A DNA stretch of 64,000 nucleotides from Rhizobium johnstonii 3841 (GCF_000009265.1 NC_008380.1:1059501-1123500); one strand, 5' to 3'; shown: positions 1-8,927, counted from the stretch's first letter. The notes: generated by a model not told the origin, from the letters alone. Numbers and translations: made by a program.

Positions 1-503
1 GTCAGAGACGTACGGTCGCCGATCCTGCCGATCTGCGCCTTGGCAAGACCGAGACTGGCGAGAACCTCGGCACATTTCTCGGCGGTCTTGAGGACGGAAT
101 CGCCGGGGCGGTCGGCATATTCGCGGCCGATCGGGCCGATCTGCCAGATTTCGTCGACGAGCACGGGCTCGCCGCCCGGCGGAAGCAGGACGGATTGAGT
201 GAAGAAGGAGAGAAGCACCATCGCCTTGTCGGCATCGGTCGGAATGATCAGCACGCCTTCGCGCATCCAGTCGCAGATGTAACGCAGATAGGCATTCGAG
301 GCGTGGAACCAGCCGACGCTGCCGGCATGGACGACCAGCGCGTCATGACCGGCTTCGACCGCCTGACGGCGAATTCTGCGAAGGCGATCCTCGAACTCTT
401 CGACAGGAAGCGGCAGCGGCGCGGAGAAATCGAAATCCGGCTGGAAATCGGCCAGCAGCGATCCCATCCGATAGGCGCCTGCGTTTGTCGCGCGCATGTT
501 CAT
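1..503 (-). CDS. M24 family peptidase / Xaa-Pro aminopeptidase-like, N-terminal part (runs off the left edge)
   Basis: An open frame from ATG at 503 runs leftward off the window without a stop, about 167 codons. The start is preceded by AGAAGGA eight bases upstream. The translation has the look of a creatinase N-terminal domain, which in Xaa-Pro peptidases, creatinases and ectoine hydrolases precedes the metal-binding M24 domain; that catalytic part lies outside the window. It is the last visible gene of the minus-strand transporter operon, 44 bases after the second permease, so it probably processes the imported compound or a product of it. Which M24 activity it has cannot be decided from this half. 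Confidence 0.75.
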   Translation of the reverse strand, partial: MNMRATNAGAYRMGSLLADFQPDFDFSAPLPLPVEEFEDRLRRIRRQAVEAGHDALVVHAGSVGWFHASNAYLRYICDWMREGVLIIPTDADKAMVLLSFFTQSVLLPPGGEPVLVDEIWQIGPIGREYADRPGDSVLKTAEKCAEVLASLGLAKAQIGRIGDRTSL

Positions 504-547
504 GAGTTTGTTCCTTCTAATTCAAGCATAGGTCAATGACGGATCGT

Positions 548-1369
548 TCAGGCCTGCCGCGGCGGCGCGAGCACACGCCGGGCAACAAGCAGTCCCACCA
601 GCGTCACGCCAATCAGAATTCCGGAGATTGCCGCGACGCGCACATCGAGCGATTCCTCGATCAGCGCGAACATGCGCAGCGGCAGGACGGTCGTTCTGGC
701 ATCGGCGAGGAAAAGCGACACCGACACATTATCGAGCGACTGGATGAAGACGAGGAATGCGCCGGCCAGAATGCCGGGCATCAGCAGCGGCAGGGTGACG
801 CGCCGCAGTGTCATGAACCAGCTCGCGCCCATCGTCGTCGATGCCTCGGCAAGCGAGGGATTGAGACCCTGGGCGACGACGGAGGCGGCGCGGTACATCA
901 GCGGCCCGAAGACGACGACATGGCCTGATACGGTCAGCCAGAGCGACGGCTTGAAGCCGATGAAATTGGCGACGATCAAGGCGGCAAGACCGTAGACCAG
1001 GCTCGGCAGGACGAGCGGGGCGAGCAGCAGCGGCTCGATCGTGCCGACAGTGCTGCGCTTCATGCGCGTCATGCCGATGGTTGCCGGAACCGCAAAGATC
1101 AGCGATCCGAGGACGGCAAGGCCGGCGATCTTCAGCGAGTTCCAGGCGGCGATATGTTCGGTTGCCGAGCGAACGGGATCGAGCAGCGCCGCATACCACC
1201 TGAGCGAAAAGCCCTGCGGCGGATATTTCAATGTCTGCCCCGAGGTAAACGACATCGTCAGCGCAATCACGATCGGTGCGACGAGATAGATGACGCAGAG
1301 GCCGCCGAAACCGTAGACGAATGCCTTGTAGAGCATGACGGGAATGGGATTTTCGCGACGATCACGCAT
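548..1369 (-). CDS. ABC transporter permease, PotC-like
   Basis: A 273-residue inner-membrane permease of the spermidine/putrescine type (PotC/YdcV-like). A first hydrophobic helix lies at about residues 14-40. A binding-protein-dependent transport domain follows, with the usual EAA-type loop around residues 170-190 (EASTTMGAS, then a run ending in LPLLMPG). The start overlaps the end of the preceding permease by eight bases, so the two are translationally coupled. With the ATPase, binding protein and first permease upstream it makes a complete importer. The substrate (polyamine or related cation, or amino acid derivative) is not shown by the sequence. Confidence 0.9.
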   Translation of the reverse strand: MRDRRENPIPVMLYKAFVYGFGGLCVIYLVAPIVIALTMSFTSGQTLKYPPQGFSLRWYAALLDPVRSATEHIAAWNSLKIAGLAVLGSLIFAVPATIGMTRMKRSTVGTIEPLLLAPLVLPSLVYGLAALIVANFIGFKPSLWLTVSGHVVVFGPLMYRAASVVAQGLNPSLAEASTTMGASWFMTLRRVTLPLLMPGILAGAFLVFIQSLDNVSVSLFLADARTTVLPLRMFALIEESLDVRVAAISGILIGVTLVGLLVARRVLAPPRQA

Positions 1370-2192
1370 GACCGACCAACCTCCTGTGACGGGATATCAT
1401 GGTAAGGGCGACCAGCAGGCAGCCGGTGGACAGCAGCAGGACGACGGCGATGGCCGAGGCCAGCGGCCAGTCGAACAGCGTGCCGACTTCGCGGTAAATC
1501 AACTGCGGAACATAGACGTTGCGGGCGCCACCGATGACGGCCTGGGTGACGAAGGAACTGCTGGTGCTGGCAAAAACCAGGATCCAGCCCGCCAGCAGGC
1601 CCGGCAGCATCAGCGGCAAAAGCACGGTGACAAAGATGCGCCAGGGGCCGGCGCCGGAAACCTGAGCCGCTTCCGTCAGTTGCACCGGCGTACGTGACAG
1701 GATGGCAATCAGCGGCAGGATGATCAGCGGCAGGTCGATCTGGCACATGGCCATGACCAGGCCGAGTTCGGTAAACAGCAGGCTGGTCGGCATCCCCGTC
1801 AGGCCGAGCGCGACCAGCGCTTCGCTGATCGGCCCCTGGCGTCCGAGGATGACGATCCAGGCGAAGGTGCGCACGACATTGCTGGTCAGCATCGGAATGA
1901 GCGTCAGGAAGATCAGCACCTGCCGCAGGTTTCGGCCGCCGTGCCAGTAGAGAAGCGCGATCGGCACGCCGAGCAAGGTCGTGCCGATGACGGTTTCGAG
2001 CCCGAGCCTTGCAGTATTGACGAGGACGCGGAAATTGAACGCGTCGCCGAAGAAGCGGGCATAATGTTCGAGGGTTGCTCCGCCGGGGCCGGCGAAGCTG
2101 AAACCGACGAGGACGGCGAGCGGCGTTGCGAAGAACGCCACGGAAAGCAACAGCATCGGTAGGACGTATGGGAAGCCGCTCGCCTTCATCAC
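1362..2192 (-). CDS. ABC transporter permease, PotB-like
   Basis: A 276-residue integral membrane protein with about six hydrophobic segments and the permease cytoplasmic loop (EAAQVSGAGPW, about residues 190-200) followed by a LPLMLPG stretch. This places it in the PotB half of polyamine-type importers. It begins seven bases after the solute-binding protein gene and its 3' end overlaps the second permease, so it is an internal gene of the five-gene minus-strand operon. It would form a heterodimeric channel with the PotC-like partner. Confidence 0.9.
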   Translation of the reverse strand: MMKASGFPYVLPMLLLSVAFFATPLAVLVGFSFAGPGGATLEHYARFFGDAFNFRVLVNTARLGLETVIGTTLLGVPIALLYWHGGRNLRQVLIFLTLIPMLTSNVVRTFAWIVILGRQGPISEALVALGLTGMPTSLLFTELGLVMAMCQIDLPLIILPLIAILSRTPVQLTEAAQVSGAGPWRIFVTVLLPLMLPGLLAGWILVFASTSSSFVTQAVIGGARNVYVPQLIYREVGTLFDWPLASAIAVVLLLSTGCLLVALTMISRHRRLVGHA

Positions 2193-2198
2193 ATCACC

Positions 2199-3239
2199 TC
2201 AACCGGCAACCAGCGCGTCGAACTGGCGGATCCAGCCGTCGCGGTTCTTGTTGATCGCGACCCAGTCCGGATAGACCATGGTCTTGATCTGGTCGCGGGT
2301 GACATAGGCTTCGATGCCTGGCGTCAGCGCCACGTCCTTGTTGGTCGGGAACATCTCGGTGGGCGGCTCCTTGAGCAGGTCCTGGGCGGCCTTGGAGATC
2401 GCGGCATCCATATAGGCATAGGCCGCGTCGAGATTGGCCGTGCCCTTGGTCAGGTGGATATTGACGGGGGCTGCCGGCGAGCCGGTTTCGGGTTGGACGA
2501 ACTCGGCGTTGAGGCCGAGGCTCTTCAGGCGGGCAACATTGCCGGTCGAGCACATGAAAACGGCGATTTCACCCTGCTGGAACAGCGTCATCTGGTGGTT
2601 GGTGCTGTCGACCACGCCCTTCAGATGCTCCGGATGATCCTTGAACAGCTTGAAGACGGCGTCCATGTCGTTCGGGCCGGAACCGAAGATCTTGGCGATC
2701 TCGGTATAGGCCATGACGGCGGTGTTCGAGGCAAAGCCGGTCCAGGAAACCTTGCCGCTATAGGCCGGGTTTTCGAAGAGATCGCGATATCCCTTCGGCT
2801 TCGGAACGAGATCGGGATTGTAGGCGATGCCGTTGACCTCGATGGTCACGGTCGGGCCGTACTCGCCCTGGAAGGACGGATCGAGCATGCCCCAGTTCTT
2901 GAGCTTGCTCGGATCGATCTTCTGGATGAGATCCTTCTCGATGGCGACGGCCATCTGGCCAGGCGACATCAGCAGCGTGTCATAGGGCGGGTTGCCGGGG
3001 CTCGCCATGATCTTGGCAAGCTGGTCCTGCGCCATCGCCGGGGCAATGGTCAGGTCATAGCCTGCATCCTTGACCATCGGCGTCAGCACAGTGCGGTAGG
3101 CATCTTCCCAGCTGCCCGGGAAAGTGGCGGCAACGGCTCCGCCGCCGGCAGCGCGGGCGGCAAATGGAAGCATGGCCGATGCGGCAACACCGGCCGCCAG
3201 GAAACCGAACCCACGACGGGTAATCTGAAAGTCCTTCAT
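2199..3239 (-). CDS. Extracellular solute-binding protein, PotD-like, Tat signal
   Basis: A periplasmic binding protein of family 1 (PotD/Fe-type fold). ATG at 3239 is preceded by GAGG eight bases upstream, giving 346 residues. A GTG at 3248 in the same frame lacks a spaced ribosome site but overlaps the ATPase stop (GTGA). The N-terminus has a twin-arginine motif (TRRGFGFLA) followed by a hydrophobic stretch and an AARA-type cleavage region, so export is probably by Tat in folded form. It delivers ligand to the two permeases just downstream. The ligand is unknown; polyamines or amino-acid derivatives are typical for the family. Confidence 0.88.
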   Translation of the reverse strand: MKDFQITRRGFGFLAAGVAASAMLPFAARAAGGGAVAATFPGSWEDAYRTVLTPMVKDAGYDLTIAPAMAQDQLAKIMASPGNPPYDTLLMSPGQMAVAIEKDLIQKIDPSKLKNWGMLDPSFQGEYGPTVTIEVNGIAYNPDLVPKPKGYRDLFENPAYSGKVSWTGFASNTAVMAYTEIAKIFGSGPNDMDAVFKLFKDHPEHLKGVVDSTNHQMTLFQQGEIAVFMCSTGNVARLKSLGLNAEFVQPETGSPAAPVNIHLTKGTANLDAAYAYMDAAISKAAQDLLKEPPTEMFPTNKDVALTPGIEAYVTRDQIKTMVYPDWVAINKNRDGWIRQFDALVAG

Positions 3240-3244
3240 CACGT

Positions 3245-4378
3245 TCACCTCTGTTGAATTGTTTCTTCACTCATGATTTCCGGTTCGGCCGGAAAGGCGT
3301 GACACCTTGCGGTGTCGATCTCGGCAAATAGCTGCGTTCCCGGTTCGGGAATGAATGTGGTGGGGCCTCTGACCTCGGAGGCGCGCAGGCCCGTTCCGTC
3401 TTCCAGAACAAGGTCATGGACGAGGGAGGGGCCGAGCGGCACCGAAACCGTCATGCGAACCGGCAGGGTGCTCTCGCTCGGCTGCGTCGACAGGCGAACC
3501 TCTTCCGGCCGGAAGGTGATCGTGACCTTCGAGCCGAGGGTGAAGTTCAGCCGGCGCGGCAGGAGCAGGGTCCGGTCATCGGCAAGGCCGATCAGCGTGC
3601 TGTCGGCATCGAGGCGCAGCACCGTTCCGTTGAGCAGGTTTGCCTGGCCGATGAAGGTGTTGACGAAAAGCGTCTTCGGGCGATCGTAGACGGTCATCGG
3701 CGTGTCGATCTGCTCGACATTGCCCTTGTTCATCAGCACCAGGCGGTTTGCGAGGCTCTGGGCCTCCTCCTGGTCATGCGTGACGATCAGCGTCGTGATG
3801 CCGAGCGTCTTCTGGAGGTGCAGCAGTTCCACTTGCAGATCGAAACGCAGGGCGCGATCGAGCGCGCCGAAGGGTTCGTCGAGAAGCAGAAGGGAAGGTC
3901 GCCCGGCGATGGCGCGGGCGACGGCGACGCGCTGCTGCTGGCCGCCGGAAAGTTCCCGCGGCAGGCGGTTGCCGTAATCCTTGAGCCTGACGAGAGACAG
4001 CATCTCCTCGACGCGCGCCTTGCGCTCAGTGCGAGGAAGCTTCTGGCAGGCGAGCGGATAGGCGATGTTTTCTGCGACCGTCAGATGCGGAAACAAAGCA
4101 TAGTTCTGAAAGACCATGCCGACGCCGCGCGAGCGGGCCGAGACATTGGCGAGGTCCTGATCTCCCAGCTCAATCCTGCCGGTCTTCGGCTGGATCAGCC
4201 CGGCAATGGCGCGCAGCACGGTCGACTTGCCGCAGCCGCTCGGCCCGAGCAGGGCAACGATCTCGCCGGCCTCGATATCGAAGGCCACGTCGCTGATGGC
4301 ATTCTGGCCGCCATAGCTGTGTGTGAGGCCCTGAACGCTGAGCCGTTTGCGTTCAGCTGTATTCGGTATGCCTGGCAT
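3245..4378 (-). CDS. ABC transporter ATP-binding protein, PotA-like
   Basis: ATPase of the polyamine-type importer, 377 residues. Walker A reads GPSGCGKST, the signature is LSGGQQQR, Walker B is LLLLDEPFGALD, and a C-terminal TOBE-like region follows. The open frame extends upstream to 4705, but that part is AT-rich, repeat-bearing and non-coding in character. ATG at 4378 has a strong GGGAGG site four to five bases upstream and is the better start. This is the first gene of the operon and carries its promoter in the region shared with the divergent amino-acid system. Confidence 0.9.
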   Translation of the reverse strand: MPGIPNTAERKRLSVQGLTHSYGGQNAISDVAFDIEAGEIVALLGPSGCGKSTVLRAIAGLIQPKTGRIELGDQDLANVSARSRGVGMVFQNYALFPHLTVAENIAYPLACQKLPRTERKARVEEMLSLVRLKDYGNRLPRELSGGQQQRVAVARAIAGRPSLLLLDEPFGALDRALRFDLQVELLHLQKTLGITTLIVTHDQEEAQSLANRLVLMNKGNVEQIDTPMTVYDRPKTLFVNTFIGQANLLNGTVLRLDADSTLIGLADDRTLLLPRRLNFTLGSKVTITFRPEEVRLSTQPSESTLPVRMTVSVPLGPSLVHDLVLEDGTGLRASEVRGPTTFIPEPGTQLFAEIDTARCHAFPAEPEIMSEETIQQR

Positions 4379-4982
4379 AGGGCCTCCCTGGTTCTGGGTC
4401 GAGGTCACGGATTGCTGCGCGGTCTCCGGCACAAGACGGAGATGCGGTCCGGCGAGAAATTTTGCGTCGAGCTTGTTCATGAGAAACGAATTGCAAGCGG
4501 CGTGCCAGTTTTGCCGTTCGTCGTTGCCGACGCTGACAAGTATATGAAAATAAACTGATATTTTTGACTTATAAAGTTTCGAAAGTTTGTAATAATAATC
4601 ATTCGATTTGAAATTCGCATTTACTTTTTGTATAAATTTTCGCCAGTGCCGTATATTAAATGGGCATAAGATGGAAGTAGCCACGGCCCCTGAGCGGGCG
4701 ATCAATCGCCGAAAAGCGCGGGTTTTGGCCTCTGAATAGGTGTTTTTGGGTCTTGGGGGCGAATGAGACTGTCAAAAATGATGCGGCGGGGCCTGGAGCG
4801 TAAAAATTGTGCATTCTATGTTCGAAACTTTATGCGAATTATAGTTCGAAACTTTCTCCGAAATATCGTCATCAACAAAAATCCTAGTGATATCAGATAA
4901 TTATTGATCAAGAACTGCAAGTGGCACGGCGATTGCATGGATGATCCCGAGAATTCACCGGTACCAAAATGAAGGGGATCAC
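4379..4982. promoter_or_regulatory. Divergent control region between two ABC transporter operons
   Basis: About 600 bases without a gene, markedly AT-rich at 4550-4680 and 4800-4915, lie between the minus-strand polyamine-type operon and the plus-strand amino-acid-type operon. The 11-base motif TTCGAAACTTT occurs twice in direct orientation (4821-4831 and 4845-4855) and once inverted (4573-4583). The two direct copies sit in longer 19-base repeats with a 24-base period, close to two helical turns. One copy lies near the minus operon and two near the plus operon, which suggests one DNA-binding protein acting on both. The protein is not identified; the GntR gene at 8176 is a neighbour candidate only. 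Confidence 0.6.
4820..4862 (+). repeat. Tandem 19-base direct repeat, candidate operator pair
   Basis: GTTCGAAACTTTATGCGAA (4820-4838) and GTTCGAAACTTTCTCCGAA (4844-4862) differ at two positions and are spaced 24 bases start to start. The core recurs inverted at 4573-4583. They lie about 120-160 bases before the start of the amino-acid binding protein gene. Confidence 0.6.
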
Positions 4983-5915
4983 ATGATGCGCATCCAGAAA
5001 ATCTTGAAGGCCGGAGTTGCCGGAGCGATGGTCACTTTGATCGCGGCCTCTGCTTACGCTGCCGGCGGTGCCGCCGAGAAGATGACGGCCGACGCCGATG
5101 TCGCCAAGCTCCCCGGTGTCGTCCTCACCCAGAAACTGGCCGACGGGCTGCCGCCCTCCATCAAGTCATCGGGTGTGCTGAAGGTCGCGACCGACCTGAC
5201 ACCGCCGATCAGCTTTCATGGCGAAGACGGCAAGCTGATCGGCATCGATGCCGATATCGCTGCCGCACTCGGTGTCATCCTGGGTGTCGATGTTGAGATG
5301 ACCGATGTCGGCGCGGGTGCGGCCATCGTGCCCTCCATATTGGCGAAGCGCTTCGACATCTCGATCTCGGGGATCAACGACGATCCGGAGCTGGAAAAGC
5401 AGGTCGACGTCATCGACTATATGTATGACGCGACGACGATCATGACGATCAAGGACAATCCTCTCGCCATCAAGGGCATGGAGGATCTGTGCGGCAAGAA
5501 GGTCGCCGTTCCCGTCGGTACCTTCCAGGCAAGGATGGTCGAGGCGGCATCGGCCAAATGCGCGACCCCGGTCAACATCATGTCGATCCCGAAAATGCCG
5601 GATGTGCTGCAGGCCGTCCGCACCGGGAGGGCTGACGCCACGGTCAACGGTTACGCCACCAGCGTCTACACCACCGAACACCAGACCGGAAACGGCAAGG
5701 GCCTGCAGGCGCTGCCGGATATCCGCCTTGCCGTCGGTTATCTCGGCATGCTGACGGCCAAGGACAATCCGCAGCTGCGCGACAGCGTCGTTGCCGCCTT
5801 GCAGCAGATGGTGGACTCCGGCGCCTACGAGACCATCATGAAGAAGTGGAGCCTCGGACCGCTGGCCGTGAAGACCGTCAAGGTCAACGATGCCGCCAGC
5901 ATGCCTGCGGATTGA
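4983..5915 (+). CDS. Amino-acid-type ABC transporter, periplasmic binding protein
   Basis: A family 3 (polar amino acid) solute-binding protein of 310 residues. ATG at 4983 follows AAGGGG at suitable spacing; an upstream in-frame ATG at 4941 lacks one. Residues 1-22 form a Sec signal peptide ending AYA. The mature part has the family pattern: LKVATDLTPPISF near residue 65, a G-IDADIAAALG segment, and a closing IMKKW motif near the C-terminus. The permease gene follows five bases after the stop. No ATPase gene for this system is nearby, so it must borrow one encoded elsewhere. The ligand is not evident. Confidence 0.88.
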   Translation: MMRIQKILKAGVAGAMVTLIAASAYAAGGAAEKMTADADVAKLPGVVLTQKLADGLPPSIKSSGVLKVATDLTPPISFHGEDGKLIGIDADIAAALGVILGVDVEMTDVGAGAAIVPSILAKRFDISISGINDDPELEKQVDVIDYMYDATTIMTIKDNPLAIKGMEDLCGKKVAVPVGTFQARMVEAASAKCATPVNIMSIPKMPDVLQAVRTGRADATVNGYATSVYTTEHQTGNGKGLQALPDIRLAVGYLGMLTAKDNPQLRDSVVAALQQMVDSGAYETIMKKWSLGPLAVKTVKVNDAASMPAD

Positions 5916-5920
5916 CGCCG

Positions 5921-6793
5921 ATGGCCTTGTTTCAAGCGTCACCCATATCGCTCTCCCTTGCGCCATCGGTCGGAAGACCGATGCGTTGGGGGCAGATCGC
6001 AACCGGTGCCATCGCGATTTCAGCGCTGGCCTTCTTCTCGCTCGTCGTCGGGCAGAGCCAGAGCATCCAGTGGTCCGAGATCCCTCGCTATCTGGTGGAT
6101 CCTTCGATCTTGCGTGGCGTGCTGCTGACGCTTGAACTGACGGCAGGCGCCATGATGTTCGGCATCGTGCTTGGATGCCTGCTGGCGCTGATGGCGACGA
6201 GCCAGAACCCGGTTCTCAAGGTGATCGCCGCCGGCTTCGTCTGGTGGTTTCGCGGCGTGCCGTTGATTGTCCAGATCTTCTTCTGGTTCAATATCGCCCT
6301 CTTCATCCCGCAGGTCGGGATGGGAAGCTTCACCATTTCGATCAACGATCTGGTGACGCCGGCCTTGGCCGGCTTCCTCGCACTCGGACTGCACGAAGCC
6401 GCGAACATGTCGGAGATCATCCGCGGTGGCCTGATTGCGGTCGATCGCGGCCAGCGCGAAGCGGCCACGGCGCTCGGGCTGAAAAAGACACAGACTTTTT
6501 TCACCGTCATCATGCCCCAGGCTACGCGTATCATCGTGCCGCCGACGGGGAACCAGGCCATCGGCATGCTGAAGGCCAGCGCCATCGTCTCGGTCATCGG
6601 CATGCAGGATCTGCTGACGCAGGCCCAGGCGATCTACGCCAGGAACTTCCTCGTCATCGAACTGCTGTTCGTCGCCTCGATCTGGTACCTCGCCATCACA
6701 AGCGTCGCATCCATAGGCCAGCACTATCTCGAAAAGAGTCTCGTTCCGAAAGGCCGGACAGCAGAGAAGCCTCGCGCCCCCGGACGGGCGTGA
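5921..6793 (+). CDS. Amino-acid-type ABC transporter permease (HisM/GlnP family)
   Basis: A 290-residue permease. A hydrophobic N-terminal helix is followed by the amino-acid permease domain with an ALGLHEAANMSEIIRGG segment and the EAA loop (GQREAATALGL) near residues 175-190. The start at 5921 is five bases after the binding protein gene. An in-frame ATG at 5981 with GGAAG four bases upstream is an alternative that would remove 20 residues. It appears to be the only permease of the system, so it probably acts as a homodimer. The next gene is an isomerase-like enzyme, not the expected ATPase. Confidence 0.88.
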   Translation: MALFQASPISLSLAPSVGRPMRWGQIATGAIAISALAFFSLVVGQSQSIQWSEIPRYLVDPSILRGVLLTLELTAGAMMFGIVLGCLLALMATSQNPVLKVIAAGFVWWFRGVPLIVQIFFWFNIALFIPQVGMGSFTISINDLVTPALAGFLALGLHEAANMSEIIRGGLIAVDRGQREAATALGLKKTQTFFTVIMPQATRIIVPPTGNQAIGMLKASAIVSVIGMQDLLTQAQAIYARNFLVIELLFVASIWYLAITSVASIGQHYLEKSLVPKGRTAEKPRAPGRA

Positions 6794-6881
6794 TCGCGGA
6801 TCCATCGACGTGAATTGAGATCAACAACGAAGGGGTCGCCAGTGCAGCGCGCCCCATCAGGAAACAGCAGAGGAGCATCAC

Positions 6882-8012
6882 ATGAAATTGGGAATCGACA
6901 GCATAAAGCTGCCCGAGGCAAAGAAGCGGGGGCCTTTGGCAAGCCTCGATCACGTCAAGGAACTTGGGCTCGCAGGCATTTTCTTCAGTACGGCGCTGGA
7001 CATGAGCCCTGACCTCGACAGCGGCCTGCTGCGCGAGATCAGGGCGAAGGCCGACGACCTTGGCCTCTATCTCGAAAGCGGCATCGGCAAGATCAATCCC
7101 TATTGCAGCGCCGAGGAACCGGCACTCCGGGCCGCCGGCGGCGGCGATATCATTGCCGGTTTCACACGCATGATCGAGGCAAGTGCCGCAATCGGCTGCC
7201 ATGAGCTCTGGGTCGCTCCGGGCAATTTCAAGGGCGAATATCGCGGCCGGCTGGCCAATGACCGCTTCCGCACCGATGTGACCTGGGAAGAGCAGTTGCT
7301 CGGGATCGAAAAGGTCCTCCGCAAGCTGGCGCCCGTCGCCCGCGCCAACGGCGCGCACATGAACATCGAAACCCATGACGAGATCACCTCCTTCGAGATC
7401 CTGCGATTGATCGAGAGGGTCGGCGCCGATTGCGTCGGCGTCGTCTTCGACACGGCCAACGGACTGCAGCGGGGCGAGCATCCGGTCTTCGCCGCCAAGC
7501 GCCTGGCTGCCTATATCCGCCAGACCCATATCAAGGATGCCTATGTCGGGCGCGCTCCAGGTGGTCTCGATTTCCAGACCAGACCCGTTGGCGGCGGCAT
7601 CGTCGATTTTGCTGCGATCCTCCCCATTCTTGCGGAGGCCAACCCGACGCTGAACCTGTCGCTGGAGGTTGCCCAGTCTGTCGCCGACAAGCCGCGCAAG
7701 GCCAATCCGCGCCAGTGCATCGAGATCGACGATCCTATCTGGCGCGCCGGCCACCCCGACCTGACGGCGGATGAGCTAGCGGCCTATATGGCGATGGTGG
7801 ATGCCTATGAGAAACGGGTCGCCTCCGGGGCCGTTCTCGACTGGGAGACCTATGAGAGCAGCCGCTACGGCTATCCGACCTATGAGGTGCAATCCTACGG
7901 TTTCGACGAGGCAATCGCTTTCATCCGGCAGTCGGCGCGTCATGTCGAGACGGTTTGCGCCGAAAAGGGCCTTGCCCTGTCCGTGCCGGAAAAGAAGCAG
8001 AAAGCGGCTTGA
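6882..8012 (+). CDS. Sugar phosphate isomerase/epimerase-like TIM-barrel protein
   Basis: A 376-residue protein of the xylose-isomerase-like TIM-barrel superfamily. Metal-ligand candidates in the right order are an E-H pair in MNIETHDEITS (about residue 165), VVFDTANG (about 190), a QTHIKDAY segment (about 210) and SLEVAQS (about 260). ATG at 6882 has AGGAG six bases upstream. It probably acts on the compound brought in by the binding protein and permease just upstream, from which it is separated by 88 bases. The precise reaction (isomerase, epimerase or dehydratase-like) cannot be read from the sequence. Confidence 0.75.
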   Translation: MKLGIDSIKLPEAKKRGPLASLDHVKELGLAGIFFSTALDMSPDLDSGLLREIRAKADDLGLYLESGIGKINPYCSAEEPALRAAGGGDIIAGFTRMIEASAAIGCHELWVAPGNFKGEYRGRLANDRFRTDVTWEEQLLGIEKVLRKLAPVARANGAHMNIETHDEITSFEILRLIERVGADCVGVVFDTANGLQRGEHPVFAAKRLAAYIRQTHIKDAYVGRAPGGLDFQTRPVGGGIVDFAAILPILAEANPTLNLSLEVAQSVADKPRKANPRQCIEIDDPIWRAGHPDLTADELAAYMAMVDAYEKRVASGAVLDWETYESSRYGYPTYEVQSYGFDEAIAFIRQSARHVETVCAEKGLALSVPEKKQKAA

Positions 8013-8018
8013 GTCCCG

Positions 8019-8052
8019 AGGCGGTGCCGGCGTTTTTCCGCCGGCACCGCCT
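8019..8052 (+). terminator. Strong GC-rich hairpin after the isomerase gene
   Basis: A perfect 14-base-pair stem (arms 8019-8032 and 8039-8052) with a TTTTTC loop begins six bases after the stop codon of the isomerase gene. There is no downstream T run, so it may be a weak terminator or a 3' end stabiliser rather than a textbook intrinsic terminator. Confidence 0.55.
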
Positions 8053-8066
8053 ATCGAAATGCTGGT

Positions 8067-8112
8067 GCCGGAATTATTTACGCAAAAATATTCTTATGGA
8101 AATAATTACGGC
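8067..8112. promoter_or_regulatory. AT-rich inverted repeat upstream of the GntR gene
   Basis: GCCGGAATTATTT (8067-8079) and AAATAATTACGGC (8100-8112) form a 13-base inverted repeat with one mismatch around an AT-rich centre. It lies 64 bases before the GntR start, a plausible place for an autoregulatory operator. This is inference from position and symmetry only. Confidence 0.4.
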
Positions 8113-8175
8113 GCTTGGATATCTGGTGATCAATCGAATCCACGCCGAGCCGCCAGAGGCAATTTGGAGACTGCA

Positions 8176-8922
8176 ATGAGGAAGATGCGCCGTCAGAGTG
8201 CCAAAGTGATGACAGCGGCCAATGGGCCGGTGGAAAGCACCGATACCAATGACGATGTTTCGGAACGCATCCGCTCCACGCTTGCCGCCGCCATCGGCGA
8301 GGGTGCGCTGAAGCCCGGCACCAAAATCCTGGAGGAAGCGATCGCCGAGCATTTCGGTGTCAGCCGAACGGTGGTGCGTGGGGCGCTCGGCGTGCTTGAA
8401 AGCGACCACCTGCTGGAGCGGAAGAGAAACCGCGGCACTTTCGTTGCCGAGCCGAGCGTCGAGCAGGCCAAGAGCCTTTTCGAGGCGCGCCGGAAGATCG
8501 AGGGCCTGCTGCTCGAACTGGTGATCGCCCGCGTCACGCCGGAGCAACTGGATGCGCTGCAGAAGCTGACGGATGAAGAAGAGCACATCCACCACCACGG
8601 CGACGAAAAGTCGAAGACGGTTCTGTCCGGCAAGTTCCACATCGTGCTTGCCGAAATCGCCGGCAACCCGGTGCTGACCGAAGTGCTCGCCAAGATCGTT
8701 GCTCGGCTTTCCCTCGTCATGTCCTTATACGAAGAGGACCGCAAGGACGACTGCGGCGCGGACCACCATCGCATGATCGTTGCCGCCCTGAAGGAGAAGA
8801 ACCTCGCCAAGGCGCAACAACTGATGGACCACCATCTCGCCGACATCGAGGGTCGCGTGCGCCTGACCGAAGGGCAGGGCGACCGGCACACATTCCTGGC
8901 CGTGCTGGAGAATTTTTCCTGA
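8176..8922 (+). CDS. GntR family transcriptional regulator, FCD type
   Basis: A 248-residue regulator. The winged helix-turn-helix spans about residues 25-95 (HFGVSRTVVRGALGVLE is the recognition region). The C-terminal FCD ligand domain has the family's metal-binding histidines (FHIVLAEIAGN, a later HH pair, and HHLADIEGR). ATG at 8176 has GGAG six bases upstream; the longer open frame overlaps the isomerase gene and is not real. It lies directly downstream of the amino-acid transporter and isomerase genes and probably senses their substrate or product. Target sites are not proven. Confidence 0.85.
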   Translation: MRKMRRQSAKVMTAANGPVESTDTNDDVSERIRSTLAAAIGEGALKPGTKILEEAIAEHFGVSRTVVRGALGVLESDHLLERKRNRGTFVAEPSVEQAKSLFEARRKIEGLLLELVIARVTPEQLDALQKLTDEEEHIHHHGDEKSKTVLSGKFHIVLAEIAGNPVLTEVLAKIVARLSLVMSLYEEDRKDDCGADHHRMIVAALKEKNLAKAQQLMDHHLADIEGRVRLTEGQGDRHTFLAVLENFS

Positions 8923-8927
8923 CGGAG

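Noticed and set aside
4379..4705. N-terminal extension of the PotA-like ATPase
   Set aside because: The extension is AT-rich, contains the operator-like repeat, and a strong RBS precedes the ATG at 4378.
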